From JASHUC01 sp035523875 (lineage in GTDB: Bacteria; Pseudomonadota; Gammaproteobacteria; Steroidobacterales; Steroidobacteraceae), in the NCBI GenBank assembly GCA_035523875.1, contig DATKPY010000005.1:1-64000 (forward strand): DNA of 64,000 nucleotides. Reading direction: 5' to 3'. The position numbers were made by a program, and so were the translations under genes. Shown here piece after piece: positions 32,032 to 39,587 of this stretch (position 1 is its first letter; each line of letters opens with the position of its first letter). The notes under the pieces are model-generated. The model saw only the letters and a program-made list of their open reading frames with translations, made no database searches and was not told the DNA's origin.

Positions 32032-33315
32032 ATGATCCACTCGGCGCGGATGCGCTCCTATTACCAGGCGACCGCGTTGTCCGCGCCGCGGCGAGCGCCG
32101 CTGCTCGAGCCGATCGAATGCGACGTGTGCGTGGTCGGCGGCGGCATCGCGGGCTGCTCTACCGCGCTGCACCTCGCCGAGCGGGGCTACCGGGTCGTGT
32201 TGCTCGAAGGGCAGCACATCGGCTGGGGCGCCTCCGGGCGGAGCGGCGGCCAGGTGCTGCCGGGCATCGCCGCGGGTCAGGAGGCGCTCGCACGGCTCGC
32301 CGGCCGCACGATCGCACAGGCCGTGTGGGAGCTTTCCGTCGAGGGCGTTGCGCTCGTCCGTTCCCTCATCGCGCGCTACGCGATCGCCTGCGACTGGATG
32401 AGCGGTCATCTGCAGGTCGCGCTGCGCGCGCGGCAGCAGGCGGAGATCCGCACCGGGCTCGCATTCCTCGAGCGCGAGTACGGCTACGCGAGCCTGCGCT
32501 ATGTCGGCCCCGAGGAGTTGCGGTCGCTCATCGCCACGCACCGCTACCTCGCCGCGCTCTACGATGCGAACGCCGGTCATCTGCATCCGCTCAACTACGC
32601 GCTCGGCCTCGCGGCCGCCGCGGAGGGCCGCGGCGTGCGGCTCTTCGAGGAGAGCCGCGCGCTCGACTACCGCCGCGAGGGTGCCCAGCTCCTCGTCCGC
32701 ACGGCACGCGCGCAAGTGCAATGCCGCTATCTCGCGCTCTGCGGCAACGCGCACCTCAAGTCGACCGCGCCGGAGCTCGCCGCGAAGATCATGGCGGTGG
32801 GCTCGTGCCTCATCGCCACGGCGCCGCTCGGCACCGAGCGCGCACGGCGGCTCATCACGAACAACGCGGCCGTTGCGGACATGAACTGGGTGCTCGACTA
32901 CTTCCGCTTGAGCGCCGATCGCCGCCTGCTCTTCGGTGGACGTGTAACCTACTCCGGCTTCGACCCGCAGCGCATCGCGGCGAGCACGCGCCGCAGGCTG
33001 CTTGCGGTCTTTCCACAGCTCGCGGACGTGCCGATCGAGTTCGCCTGGGGCGGGTACCTCGACATCACGCTCAACCGCGCACCGCATTTCGGGCGGCTTG
33101 CGCCGAACGTCTATTTCCTGCAGGGTTTCTCGGGCCACGGCCTCGCCCTCGCGGGCATTGCCGGCAAGGTCCTCGCCGCGGCGGTCGCGGGTGAGGCCGA
33201 GCGCTTCGATGTCTTTGCGCGGATCCCGCATCGGGACTTTCCCGGCGGACCGCTCCTCAGGCGACCCGCTCTCGTGCTCGCGATGCTCTACTACCGGCTT
33301 AAGGATCTGCTATAA
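32032..33315 (+). CDS. puuB: Gamma-glutamylputrescine oxidoreductase (FAD)
   Basis: A 427-residue DAO-family flavoprotein. The dinucleotide motif is VCVVGGGIAGCSTALHLAER, followed by HIGWGASGRSGGQVLPGIA, a stretch strongly typical of PuuB-like oxidases. LLFGGRVTYSGFDP and VYFLQGFSGHGLALAGIAGK complete the fold. It oxidises gamma-glutamylputrescine to the aldehyde, releasing ammonia and H2O2. It is divergent from puuD, and the arrangement makes a regulated two-way promoter likely. The next enzyme, aldehyde dehydrogenase PuuC, is not in the window. Confidence 0.92.
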   Translation: MIHSARMRSYYQATALSAPRRAPLLEPIECDVCVVGGGIAGCSTALHLAERGYRVVLLEGQHIGWGASGRSGGQVLPGIAAGQEALARLAGRTIAQAVWELSVEGVALVRSLIARYAIACDWMSGHLQVALRARQQAEIRTGLAFLEREYGYASLRYVGPEELRSLIATHRYLAALYDANAGHLHPLNYALGLAAAAEGRGVRLFEESRALDYRREGAQLLVRTARAQVQCRYLALCGNAHLKSTAPELAAKIMAVGSCLIATAPLGTERARRLITNNAAVADMNWVLDYFRLSADRRLLFGGRVTYSGFDPQRIAASTRRRLLAVFPQLADVPIEFAWGGYLDITLNRAPHFGRLAPNVYFLQGFSGHGLALAGIAGKVLAAAVAGEAERFDVFARIPHRDFPGGPLLRRPALVLAMLYYRLKDLL

Positions 33316-33346
33316 AACAGCGGCTGTTCGCATCGAGGGGGAACTC

Positions 33347-34372
33347 ATGAGCTACTCGAGCCGGTTGAAGTTGATTGCCGCGATTGCGGCGCTTGCCGCA
33401 TCGAGCGCCGCGCTCGGCGCCGAAAACTGCAATCGTGCGTGCCTCGAGGGATTCGTCGACCGCTACCTCGATGCGCTCATCGCGCATCAGCCCGCGCTCC
33501 TGCCGCTCGCCCCGGGCGTGCGCTTCACGGAGGACGGACAGAGACTCCTCGTGGGCGACGGCCTGTGGCGCTCGATGCGCGCGAAGGGTCCGTACCGGCT
33601 CTTCGTCACCGATGTGCCGGCCGGTGAGGTTGCCTTCTTCGGCTCCATCGAGGAGGAGAATCGCGACCCCAGCAAGGGCACGCCCGCGCTGATCGCGCTG
33701 CGCCTGCGGGTGAAGAGCCGGCAGATCACCGAAATCGAGCAAATCGTGATTCGCGATGAGCGCGCCGCCCAGCGCGTGAACGCGCGCAAGCCCGATCCGA
33801 TCTATCTCGAGGAGGTGCCGCCTGCGGAGCGCATGTCGCGCGCGGCGCTCATCGCGACCGCCAACAAGTACTTCAGCGGCATGCAGCAGAACGACGGCAA
33901 GGGTGACTACCCCTTCGCCGCTGACTGCAACCGGATCGAGAACGGCATGCAGACGACCAACCAGCCGACACCGCCCGGCCAGACCCGGCCAGATCCGCGC
34001 ACCTCGACCAACTACTCGGCCCAGTGGAGTTGCATGGAGCAGTTCCGCTCGGGCCTGCTGCATTTCGTCACGCGCATCCGCGATCGCCGTTTCGTCGCGG
34101 TCGACCAGGAGCGCGGGGTTGTCTTCGCCTTCGGATTCTTCGACCACTCGGCGGGCGCCACGCGCACGTTCGTGACCCCCGGCGGGCGCTCGGTGACCGC
34201 GGGCCCCGTGCAGCCGTGGACGTGGGAGATCGCGGAGCTGTTCAAGATCCGCGATGGCAAGATCCACCGCATCGAGGCACTGCTCCAGCGCGCGCCCTAC
34301 GGCATGCGCTCGGGCTGGAGCACCTGGATTCAGGGGATGTCGAGCGAGCCGCACGACGTTACGATGGAGTGA
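33347..34372 (+). CDS. Exported conserved protein (DUF8021-like)
   Basis: A 341-residue protein with a signal peptide (LIAAIAALAASSAALGA). The N-terminal motif ENCNRACLEGFVDRYLDALI is followed by PLAPGVRFTEDGQRLLVGDG, a SnoaL/NTF2-like start. A second half contains ADCNRIENGMQTTNQP, RDRRFVAVDQERGVVFAFGF and EIAELFKIRDGKIHRIEALL. Three or four Cys residues may form periplasmic disulfides. GAGGGGGAACTC precedes the ATG at 33347. It overlaps the end of hyfI by 14 bases convergently. The DUF number is from memory of the ACLEGFVDRYLDAL pattern. Confidence 0.72.
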   Translation: MSYSSRLKLIAAIAALAASSAALGAENCNRACLEGFVDRYLDALIAHQPALLPLAPGVRFTEDGQRLLVGDGLWRSMRAKGPYRLFVTDVPAGEVAFFGSIEEENRDPSKGTPALIALRLRVKSRQITEIEQIVIRDERAAQRVNARKPDPIYLEEVPPAERMSRAALIATANKYFSGMQQNDGKGDYPFAADCNRIENGMQTTNQPTPPGQTRPDPRTSTNYSAQWSCMEQFRSGLLHFVTRIRDRRFVAVDQERGVVFAFGFFDHSAGATRTFVTPGGRSVTAGPVQPWTWEIAELFKIRDGKIHRIEALLQRAPYGMRSGWSTWIQGMSSEPHDVTME

Positions 34373-34880
34373 GCTCGCTCCTCGAGATCGCGGTGAGGAT
34401 GCCCTGAAGGATGCGCACCGGGCTCGGCGGACAGCCGGGCACCGCAACGTCCACCGGGATCACGTTCGAAACCCGCCCGCAGCTCGCGTAGTTCTCGCCG
34501 AAGATCCCGCCGGTGCAGCCGCAATCGCCGATCGCGACCACGAGCTTCGGCGCGGGCGTCGCATCGTATGTGCGCCGCAGCGCGCTCTCCATGTTGCGCG
34601 CGACGGGTCCCGTGACGAGCAGCAGGTCCGCGTGCCGCGGACTCGCGACAAAGCGGATGCCGAGCCCCTCGAGGTTGTAGATCGGGTTGTTGAGCGCGTG
34701 AATCTCGAGCTCGCAGCCGTTGCAGGAGCCGGCATCGACGTGGCGGATGCACAGCGCCCGCCCGAGCACGGCACGGATCTGTGCGTCGAGCGCCGCGCGC
34801 ACGCGCAGCGATTCCTCGGGCGCGGGGGGAGGCTCCGAGACGATTCCGACTGAGGCGATCTTGCGCAGAGTCTTCAGCAT
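34359..34880 (-). CDS. hyfI: Ehr/hydrogenase-4-type small (NuoB-like) Fe-S subunit
   Basis: A 173-residue homologue of NuoB and the [NiFe]-hydrogenase small subunit. Ligands of the proximal [4Fe-4S] (N2) cluster are preserved: C53-x2-C56 in AGSCNGCELE, C120/C122 in GDCGC and C150 in PGCPPSP. It should sit at the junction with the large subunit and take or give electrons there. ATG 34880 is 14 bases after the hyfG-like stop. It is the last gene of the complex. No separate HyfH-type ferredoxin subunit is in the operon. Confidence 0.88.
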   Translation of the reverse strand: MLKTLRKIASVGIVSEPPPAPEESLRVRAALDAQIRAVLGRALCIRHVDAGSCNGCELEIHALNNPIYNLEGLGIRFVASPRHADLLLVTGPVARNMESALRRTYDATPAPKLVVAIGDCGCTGGIFGENYASCGRVSNVIPVDVAVPGCPPSPVRILQGILTAISRSELTPS

Positions 34881-34893
34881 GTCGTCACGCGCA

Positions 34894-36480
34894 CTAGAGG
34901 TCCGCTCCGCTGTAGGAGAGGTTGAACGACTTATTGATGAGCGGGAAATCGGGCACGATATTGCCGAGGATCGCGTGCTCGAGCGCCGGCCAGTTCTGCC
35001 AGGACGGATCGTGCGGATGGCAGCGCCGCAGGGTGCCGTGCGGACCTGACTCGAGCGCCACGAACACCGGACCGCGCCAACCCTCGATGAGGCCGACGCC
35101 GAAGGCGCCGGCCGGCGGTTCCGAAGGCTCGACCGAGCAGGGGCCCGCAGGGAGCACTGCGAGGATGCGCTGCACGAGCCGAGAGGACTCGGCGAGCTCC
35201 TCGAACCGGACGGTGACGCGCGCCGCCACGTCGCCGGCGGCGCGGACGATCCTGAGCGGGGCGAGCTCTGCGTACGGCGCGCACGGCAGATCGATGCGCA
35301 CATCGAGCGGCTGGCCGCTTGCCCGTGCGACGAGCCCCAGTACTCCGAGCCGCGCGGCAAGCTCCGGGAGGAGGACGCCGGTGCCGTTCAACCGGTCGCG
35401 CAGGCCCGAATGGTCCTCGTAGATCGCGCGCAGCGTCACGCTCTCCGCGGCGAGGGACTCGACCAGGCTCGCGAGCCGCTCCGCGCCGCCCGCCGACAGA
35501 TCGACCGCGACCCCACCGGGTACGAGCGCGTCGAGGAGATAGCGCGCGCCGAAGGCGGCGTGAATCCCCCGCAGGAGCTGCTCCTTCAAGCGCGAGAACT
35601 GCGCGAGCCCGAAGGCGAAGCCGGCGTCGTTGCCGAGGGCGCCCAGGTCGCCCAGGTGGTTCGCGATGCGCTCGAGCTCGAGCATGAGCGCGCGCAACCA
35701 AAGGGCGCGCGGCGGAGGCGCGCACGCACAGATCCCCTCGAGGGCCTGGCAGTACGCCCAGGAGAACGCGACCGCCGAATCGCCGCTGACGCGCGCCGCG
35801 AGGCGCACACCCTCGCGCAACGAGAGCTCGGCGAAGCGCCGCTCGATGCCCTTGTGAACGTAGCCGAGATGCTCCTCGAGCCGCAGCACCTTCTCGCCGA
35901 CCACGGAGAAGCGGAAGTGTCCGGGCTCGATCGTGCCCGCGTGCACCGGGCCGACCGCGATCTCGTGTACCCCCTCGCCCGCCACGCGCACGAACGGATA
36001 CGGTCTCGAAGGCTCGGGTGAAGCGGCCGCGGTGCTCCCGGGCTCGGCCGGACGCTCGAGCGGGTGAAAGTCCACGGGCCATGCGCCGTGACGCAGCCAG
36101 CCGCGACGGTCCGGGTCGCTCGAGCGCACGCCCGAAAGATCGAACGCGGCGCGCTGCAGGCGCGCGGCCGCGGGAAAGGTCCCTTCGAGCCCCGGATACT
36201 GTGGCTGGTCGGCCCCCGGAGCGCGCAGCGCCGCGGAGCGCGCGTCCGTCAGCGCGAGCGCGAGAATCAGCACTCCCGGCTCGATCAGAAACGCGGCGTA
36301 GACGCTCTGCGCCGGCGGGCTTTCGTGCCGCTCGGAGGCCCAGAGACTGAGGAGCCGCCCGCCCCCCGCCGCCGCATCGCGCGCCGCCTGAGTCCACTCC
36401 TCGGTGCTCACTGCGAGCCCGCGCACCATCACGGCCCCGGGTACCTCGCGCGCCCGCTCCCACCAGCGCCTGAGCGGCAC
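34894..36480 (-). CDS. hyfG: Ehr complex large subunit (HyfG/NuoCD-like) lacking NiFe ligands
   Basis: A 528-residue NuoC-NuoD-type fusion. Residues 1-145 are the NuoC-like part (QYPGLEGTFPAAARLQRAAF). From about 160 the NuoD/hydrogenase large-subunit part begins (VGPVHAGTIEPGHFRFSVVG; HLGYVHKGIERRF; LELERIANHLGDLGALGNDA). True hydrogenases carry RxCGxC after the HKGxE motif and DPCxxC at the C-terminus. Here the first is RVSGDS (230-235), and the C-terminus is DFPLINKSFNLSYSG. All four Ni-Fe cysteines are therefore absent and no C-terminal processing site remains. GTG 36480 has GGAGG 8 bases upstream. The redox partner is unknown; hydrogen turnover is unlikely. Confidence 0.88.
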   Translation of the reverse strand: MPLRRWWERAREVPGAVMVRGLAVSTEEWTQAARDAAAGGGRLLSLWASERHESPPAQSVYAAFLIEPGVLILALALTDARSAALRAPGADQPQYPGLEGTFPAAARLQRAAFDLSGVRSSDPDRRGWLRHGAWPVDFHPLERPAEPGSTAAASPEPSRPYPFVRVAGEGVHEIAVGPVHAGTIEPGHFRFSVVGEKVLRLEEHLGYVHKGIERRFAELSLREGVRLAARVSGDSAVAFSWAYCQALEGICACAPPPRALWLRALMLELERIANHLGDLGALGNDAGFAFGLAQFSRLKEQLLRGIHAAFGARYLLDALVPGGVAVDLSAGGAERLASLVESLAAESVTLRAIYEDHSGLRDRLNGTGVLLPELAARLGVLGLVARASGQPLDVRIDLPCAPYAELAPLRIVRAAGDVAARVTVRFEELAESSRLVQRILAVLPAGPCSVEPSEPPAGAFGVGLIEGWRGPVFVALESGPHGTLRRCHPHDPSWQNWPALEHAILGNIVPDFPLINKSFNLSYSGADL

Positions 36481-36481
36481 T

Positions 36482-37942
36482 TCAGGGACCTCCGACGAGC
36501 CGCGCGGCCGCGCGGTACCAGTCGGCCAGATAGGGCGGCACGTAGAGCCCGAGCACGAGCACGATTGCGAGGTGCACGAATACGGGCAGCAGCGCCGGTG
36601 CGTGCGGCAGGCGCCGGGCGCTCGTCTCGCCGAACACCATCGGCTGCACGCGGCCGAAGATCGCCGCGAAGGCGATGCCGAGCGCGACGAGCAGGATCGG
36701 CGCGGTCCAGGGCTCATCCCGCATCGCCGTGGTGACGATGAGAAACTCGCTCGCGAACACGCCGAAGGGCGGGAGACCGAGGATCGCGAGGGCACCTAAC
36801 ATGAGTCCCCAGCCGATCGTGGGCGACACCGTGACGAGCCCGCGGATGCCATCCATGAGCGGGGTGCCGCATTTCTGCGCGGCGTGCCCGACGACGAAGA
36901 AAATGGCCGACTTCGTGAGCGAGTGCACCGTCATGTGCAGGAGCGCCGCAAAGCTTGCGACCGGTCCACCGAGACCGAACGCAAAGGTGATGATTCCCAT
37001 GTGCTCGATGGAGGAGTACGCAAAAAGCCGCTTGATGTCCCGCTGGCGCCACAGAAAGAACGCCGCCGCAACGAGCGACAGCAGCCCAAAGCCCATCAGC
37101 ATGCGTCCCGGCACGGGTGAGTGGAGCGATCCCTCGACGAGCACCTTGCAGCGGACGACGGCGTAGATCGCCACGTTGAGCAGCAGCCCCGAGAGCACGG
37201 CCGAGATCGGCGTCGGTCCCTCGGCGTGCGCATCGGGCAGCCAGCTGTGCAGCGGCACCAGCCCCGCCTTGGTGCCGTAGCCGACGAGCAGGAAGACGAA
37301 CGCGAGCGCGATCACCGCGGGCTCGAGCTCGCCCTTCACTGCATCGAGGTGCGTCCACAGGAGCGCTGTCACGCCCTCTGCGCCGAGAACCCTCTCGGCG
37401 GCGAAATAGAGCAGGATCGTCCCGAAGAGCGCCTGAGCGATCCCCACGCCGCACAGAATGAAGTACTTCCAGCCCGCCTCGAGGCTCTGCGGCGTGCGAT
37501 AGAGCGTGACCAGCAGCACGGTGGAGAGCGTCGCCGCTTCCATCGCGACCCACAGCAGCCCCATGTTGTTCGTCGTAAGCGCGAGCAGCATCGTGAGCAT
37601 GAAGAGTTGATACATGGCGTGATAGAGCCGCAGCCTCCCTGCGGTCACCCGCCCGTGTACCACCTCGGTGCGCATGTACGGCCGCGAGAAGAGCGCGGTC
37701 GTGAACCCGACGAATGCCGTGAGGGCGACGAGAAAGACGTTGAACGGATCGACGAAGAACTGCTCGTGCGCAAGCAGCACTTGCCCGTGACCGATGACGC
37801 GCACGGTGAGTGCGCAGGCCGCGAGCAGCGTCGCGAGGCTGCAGAGCGCGTTCAGCTCCGGTCCCCGGCGCCCGGCGCCGAAGAACGCCGCCACGAGCGC
37901 GCCCGCGGCGGGAAAGCCGAGCAGGAGCGAGAGCTCGATCAC
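36482..37942 (-). CDS. hyfF: Ehr/hydrogenase-4 subunit HyfF (Mrp/NuoN-like antiporter subunit)
   Basis: A 486-residue polytopic membrane protein of the NuoL/M/N proton-pumping family, with about 14 helices. Diagnostic pieces are LLWVAMEAATLSTVLL with the transmembrane Glu, GYGTKAGLVPLHSWLPDAHA with the key Lys, KRLFAYSSIEHMGII, and HSLTKSAIFFVVGH with a second Lys. GTG 37942 overlaps the hyfE stop (GTGA), and its stop is one base from the hyfG GTG. It should translocate H+ or Na+. Confidence 0.9.
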   Translation of the reverse strand: MIELSLLLGFPAAGALVAAFFGAGRRGPELNALCSLATLLAACALTVRVIGHGQVLLAHEQFFVDPFNVFLVALTAFVGFTTALFSRPYMRTEVVHGRVTAGRLRLYHAMYQLFMLTMLLALTTNNMGLLWVAMEAATLSTVLLVTLYRTPQSLEAGWKYFILCGVGIAQALFGTILLYFAAERVLGAEGVTALLWTHLDAVKGELEPAVIALAFVFLLVGYGTKAGLVPLHSWLPDAHAEGPTPISAVLSGLLLNVAIYAVVRCKVLVEGSLHSPVPGRMLMGFGLLSLVAAAFFLWRQRDIKRLFAYSSIEHMGIITFAFGLGGPVASFAALLHMTVHSLTKSAIFFVVGHAAQKCGTPLMDGIRGLVTVSPTIGWGLMLGALAILGLPPFGVFASEFLIVTTAMRDEPWTAPILLVALGIAFAAIFGRVQPMVFGETSARRLPHAPALLPVFVHLAIVLVLGLYVPPYLADWYRAAARLVGGP

Positions 37943-38607
37943 TGCCGCTCCCTCAGGCTCTCGAGATGGTGCAGATCGAGGCTGTCGAACTGCTCGCGGA
38001 TCTGGAAGAAGAACACCCCGAGCACCAGCACGGCGACCAGCACGTCGAGCGCGATGCCGAGCTCGACCACCATCGGCATGCCGTAGGTGGCGCTCATCGC
38101 GCCGAAGAACAGCCCGTTCTCCATCGACAGAAACCCGACCACCTGCGACATCGCCTTGCGCCGCGTGATCATCATGAGGAAGGCGAGCAGCACCACGGCG
38201 ATCGCGATGCCGATTCCGCTGCGCATGGTGGTGGCGGCCAACTGAGTGATCGGCTGCGCGAGCGCGAAGGCGAAAACGACCGTGAGAATGCCGACGAGCA
38301 TCGTGCCGGAGACATTGAGCAGCGGCTCGGTGTCCCAGTAGACCTCGAGGCGGCGGATCAACCGGTGCAGCAGCCACGGGAGAAAGACCACCTTGAGGCC
38401 GAGCGTCAGTGCCGCGGAGACGTACAGGTGGCTCTGTCCCGTGCGCCAGGCGAGGAGCAAGGTCGCGCAGGTGAGCACCGCACCCTGCACGATGAGCAGA
38501 TTCACCAGGCTCACGATGCGCCGTTGCGAGAGCATGGCGAAGGAGAGCAGCAGCAGCAGCGCCGCACAGGCATTGAGAAGTTGCAGGTCGAGCGGCGCGG
38601 TGAGCAT
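37939..38607 (-). CDS. hyfE: Ehr/hydrogenase-4 subunit HyfE (NuoK/MrpC-like)
   Basis: A 222-residue membrane protein with six to seven helices. The C-terminal half resembles NuoK/MnhC (RKAMSQVVGFLSMENGLFFG with the intramembrane Glu). The N-terminal half (LLNACAALLLLLSFAMLSQR) is the HyfE-specific extension. It probably carries part of the ion path. It is 4 bases after hyfC and coupled to hyfF by a 4-base overlap. Confidence 0.88.
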   Translation of the reverse strand: MLTAPLDLQLLNACAALLLLLSFAMLSQRRIVSLVNLLIVQGAVLTCATLLLAWRTGQSHLYVSAALTLGLKVVFLPWLLHRLIRRLEVYWDTEPLLNVSGTMLVGILTVVFAFALAQPITQLAATTMRSGIGIAIAVVLLAFLMMITRRKAMSQVVGFLSMENGLFFGAMSATYGMPMVVELGIALDVLVAVLVLGVFFFQIREQFDSLDLHHLESLRERQ

Positions 38608-38611
38608 GGCT

Positions 38612-39577
38612 TCAGGCCCTGAGCAGCACGTGGACGAGGAGCCCCAGAACGGCGAACAGGAACGCGGTCGCGAGAAACTCCGGCGCGCGCATCACCCGCA
38701 GCTTCGCCGAGACGGTCTCGATGAGTGCGAGCCCGGCGCCTGCGAGCACGAGCTTCGCCGCGAGCACGGGCACGGCGAACGCGAGTGCGAGCGGTCCGAC
38801 CGTGCCGGTCGCGACGCCCCAGGGAATGAACAGCGCGAAGCCGATGCAGGCGTAGTTGAACAGGCGCAGGTGCGACGCCCACTCCATGAGCGCGAGGTGC
38901 CGCGCGGAGTACTCGAGCAGCATCGCCTCGTGAATCATCGTGAGCTCGAGGTGAGTCGCCGGATTGTCGACCGGAATGCGCGCGTTCTCGGCGAGCAGCA
39001 CCAGCGTGAAGGCGACCGCCGTGAAGGCGAGGCTCGGATACAGCCCGAGCGACTGGGTCGCGAGATGCTCGGCGATGGCAGGCAGCGCCGTGGTCGCCGA
39101 GATGAGCGAGGCGACGAAGATGACCATGAGCAGAGCCGGCTCGGCGAGAAAGCCGACCATCATCTCGCGGCGCGCACCGAGCGTGCCGAAGGCGGTGCCG
39201 ACATCCATCGCGGCGAGCGACAGAAAGACCCGTGCGGTCGCAAAAAGCCCCACCAGCGCGATCGCATCCGCGGCAGCAACGAGCGGCAGGCGCGTGCCCA
39301 TCGAGGGGATGATGCCCGCCGCGAGCACCATGGTGGCGAAGACGATGTAGGGTGCGACGCGGAACAGCGGGGAGGCGCCCGCGGCGAGGACCGCCTCCTT
39401 CTCGAAGAGCTTGCGGATGTTGTCGTACGGGAGCCACAGACTCGGCGCCCGCCGGTTCGCGAGCCATGCGCGGCACTGGTTCACCCAGCCGGTGAGGAGT
39501 GGTGCGACCGCAAGCGCGACCAGGATCTCGATGAGCTGCGTGAGCAGCTCGAGGGGCTTGAATGCAACGAGACTCAT
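38612..39577 (-). CDS. hyfC: Ehr/hydrogenase-4 subunit HyfC (NuoH-like)
   Basis: A 321-residue NuoH-type subunit with eight or so helices. Conserved parts are PYDNIRKLFEKEAVLAAGAS (compare the quinone-site loop of NuoH), AAMDVGTAFGTLGARREMMV, and ENARIPVDNPATHLELTMIH with the acidic Glu-rich segment. It links the peripheral Fe-S arm to the antiporter subunits. ATG 39577 is 10 bases after the hyfB stop. Confidence 0.9.
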   Translation of the reverse strand: MSLVAFKPLELLTQLIEILVALAVAPLLTGWVNQCRAWLANRRAPSLWLPYDNIRKLFEKEAVLAAGASPLFRVAPYIVFATMVLAAGIIPSMGTRLPLVAAADAIALVGLFATARVFLSLAAMDVGTAFGTLGARREMMVGFLAEPALLMVIFVASLISATTALPAIAEHLATQSLGLYPSLAFTAVAFTLVLLAENARIPVDNPATHLELTMIHEAMLLEYSARHLALMEWASHLRLFNYACIGFALFIPWGVATGTVGPLALAFAVPVLAAKLVLAGAGLALIETVSAKLRVMRAPEFLATAFLFAVLGLLVHVLLRA

Positions 39578-39587
39578 CGCGCGCGCC

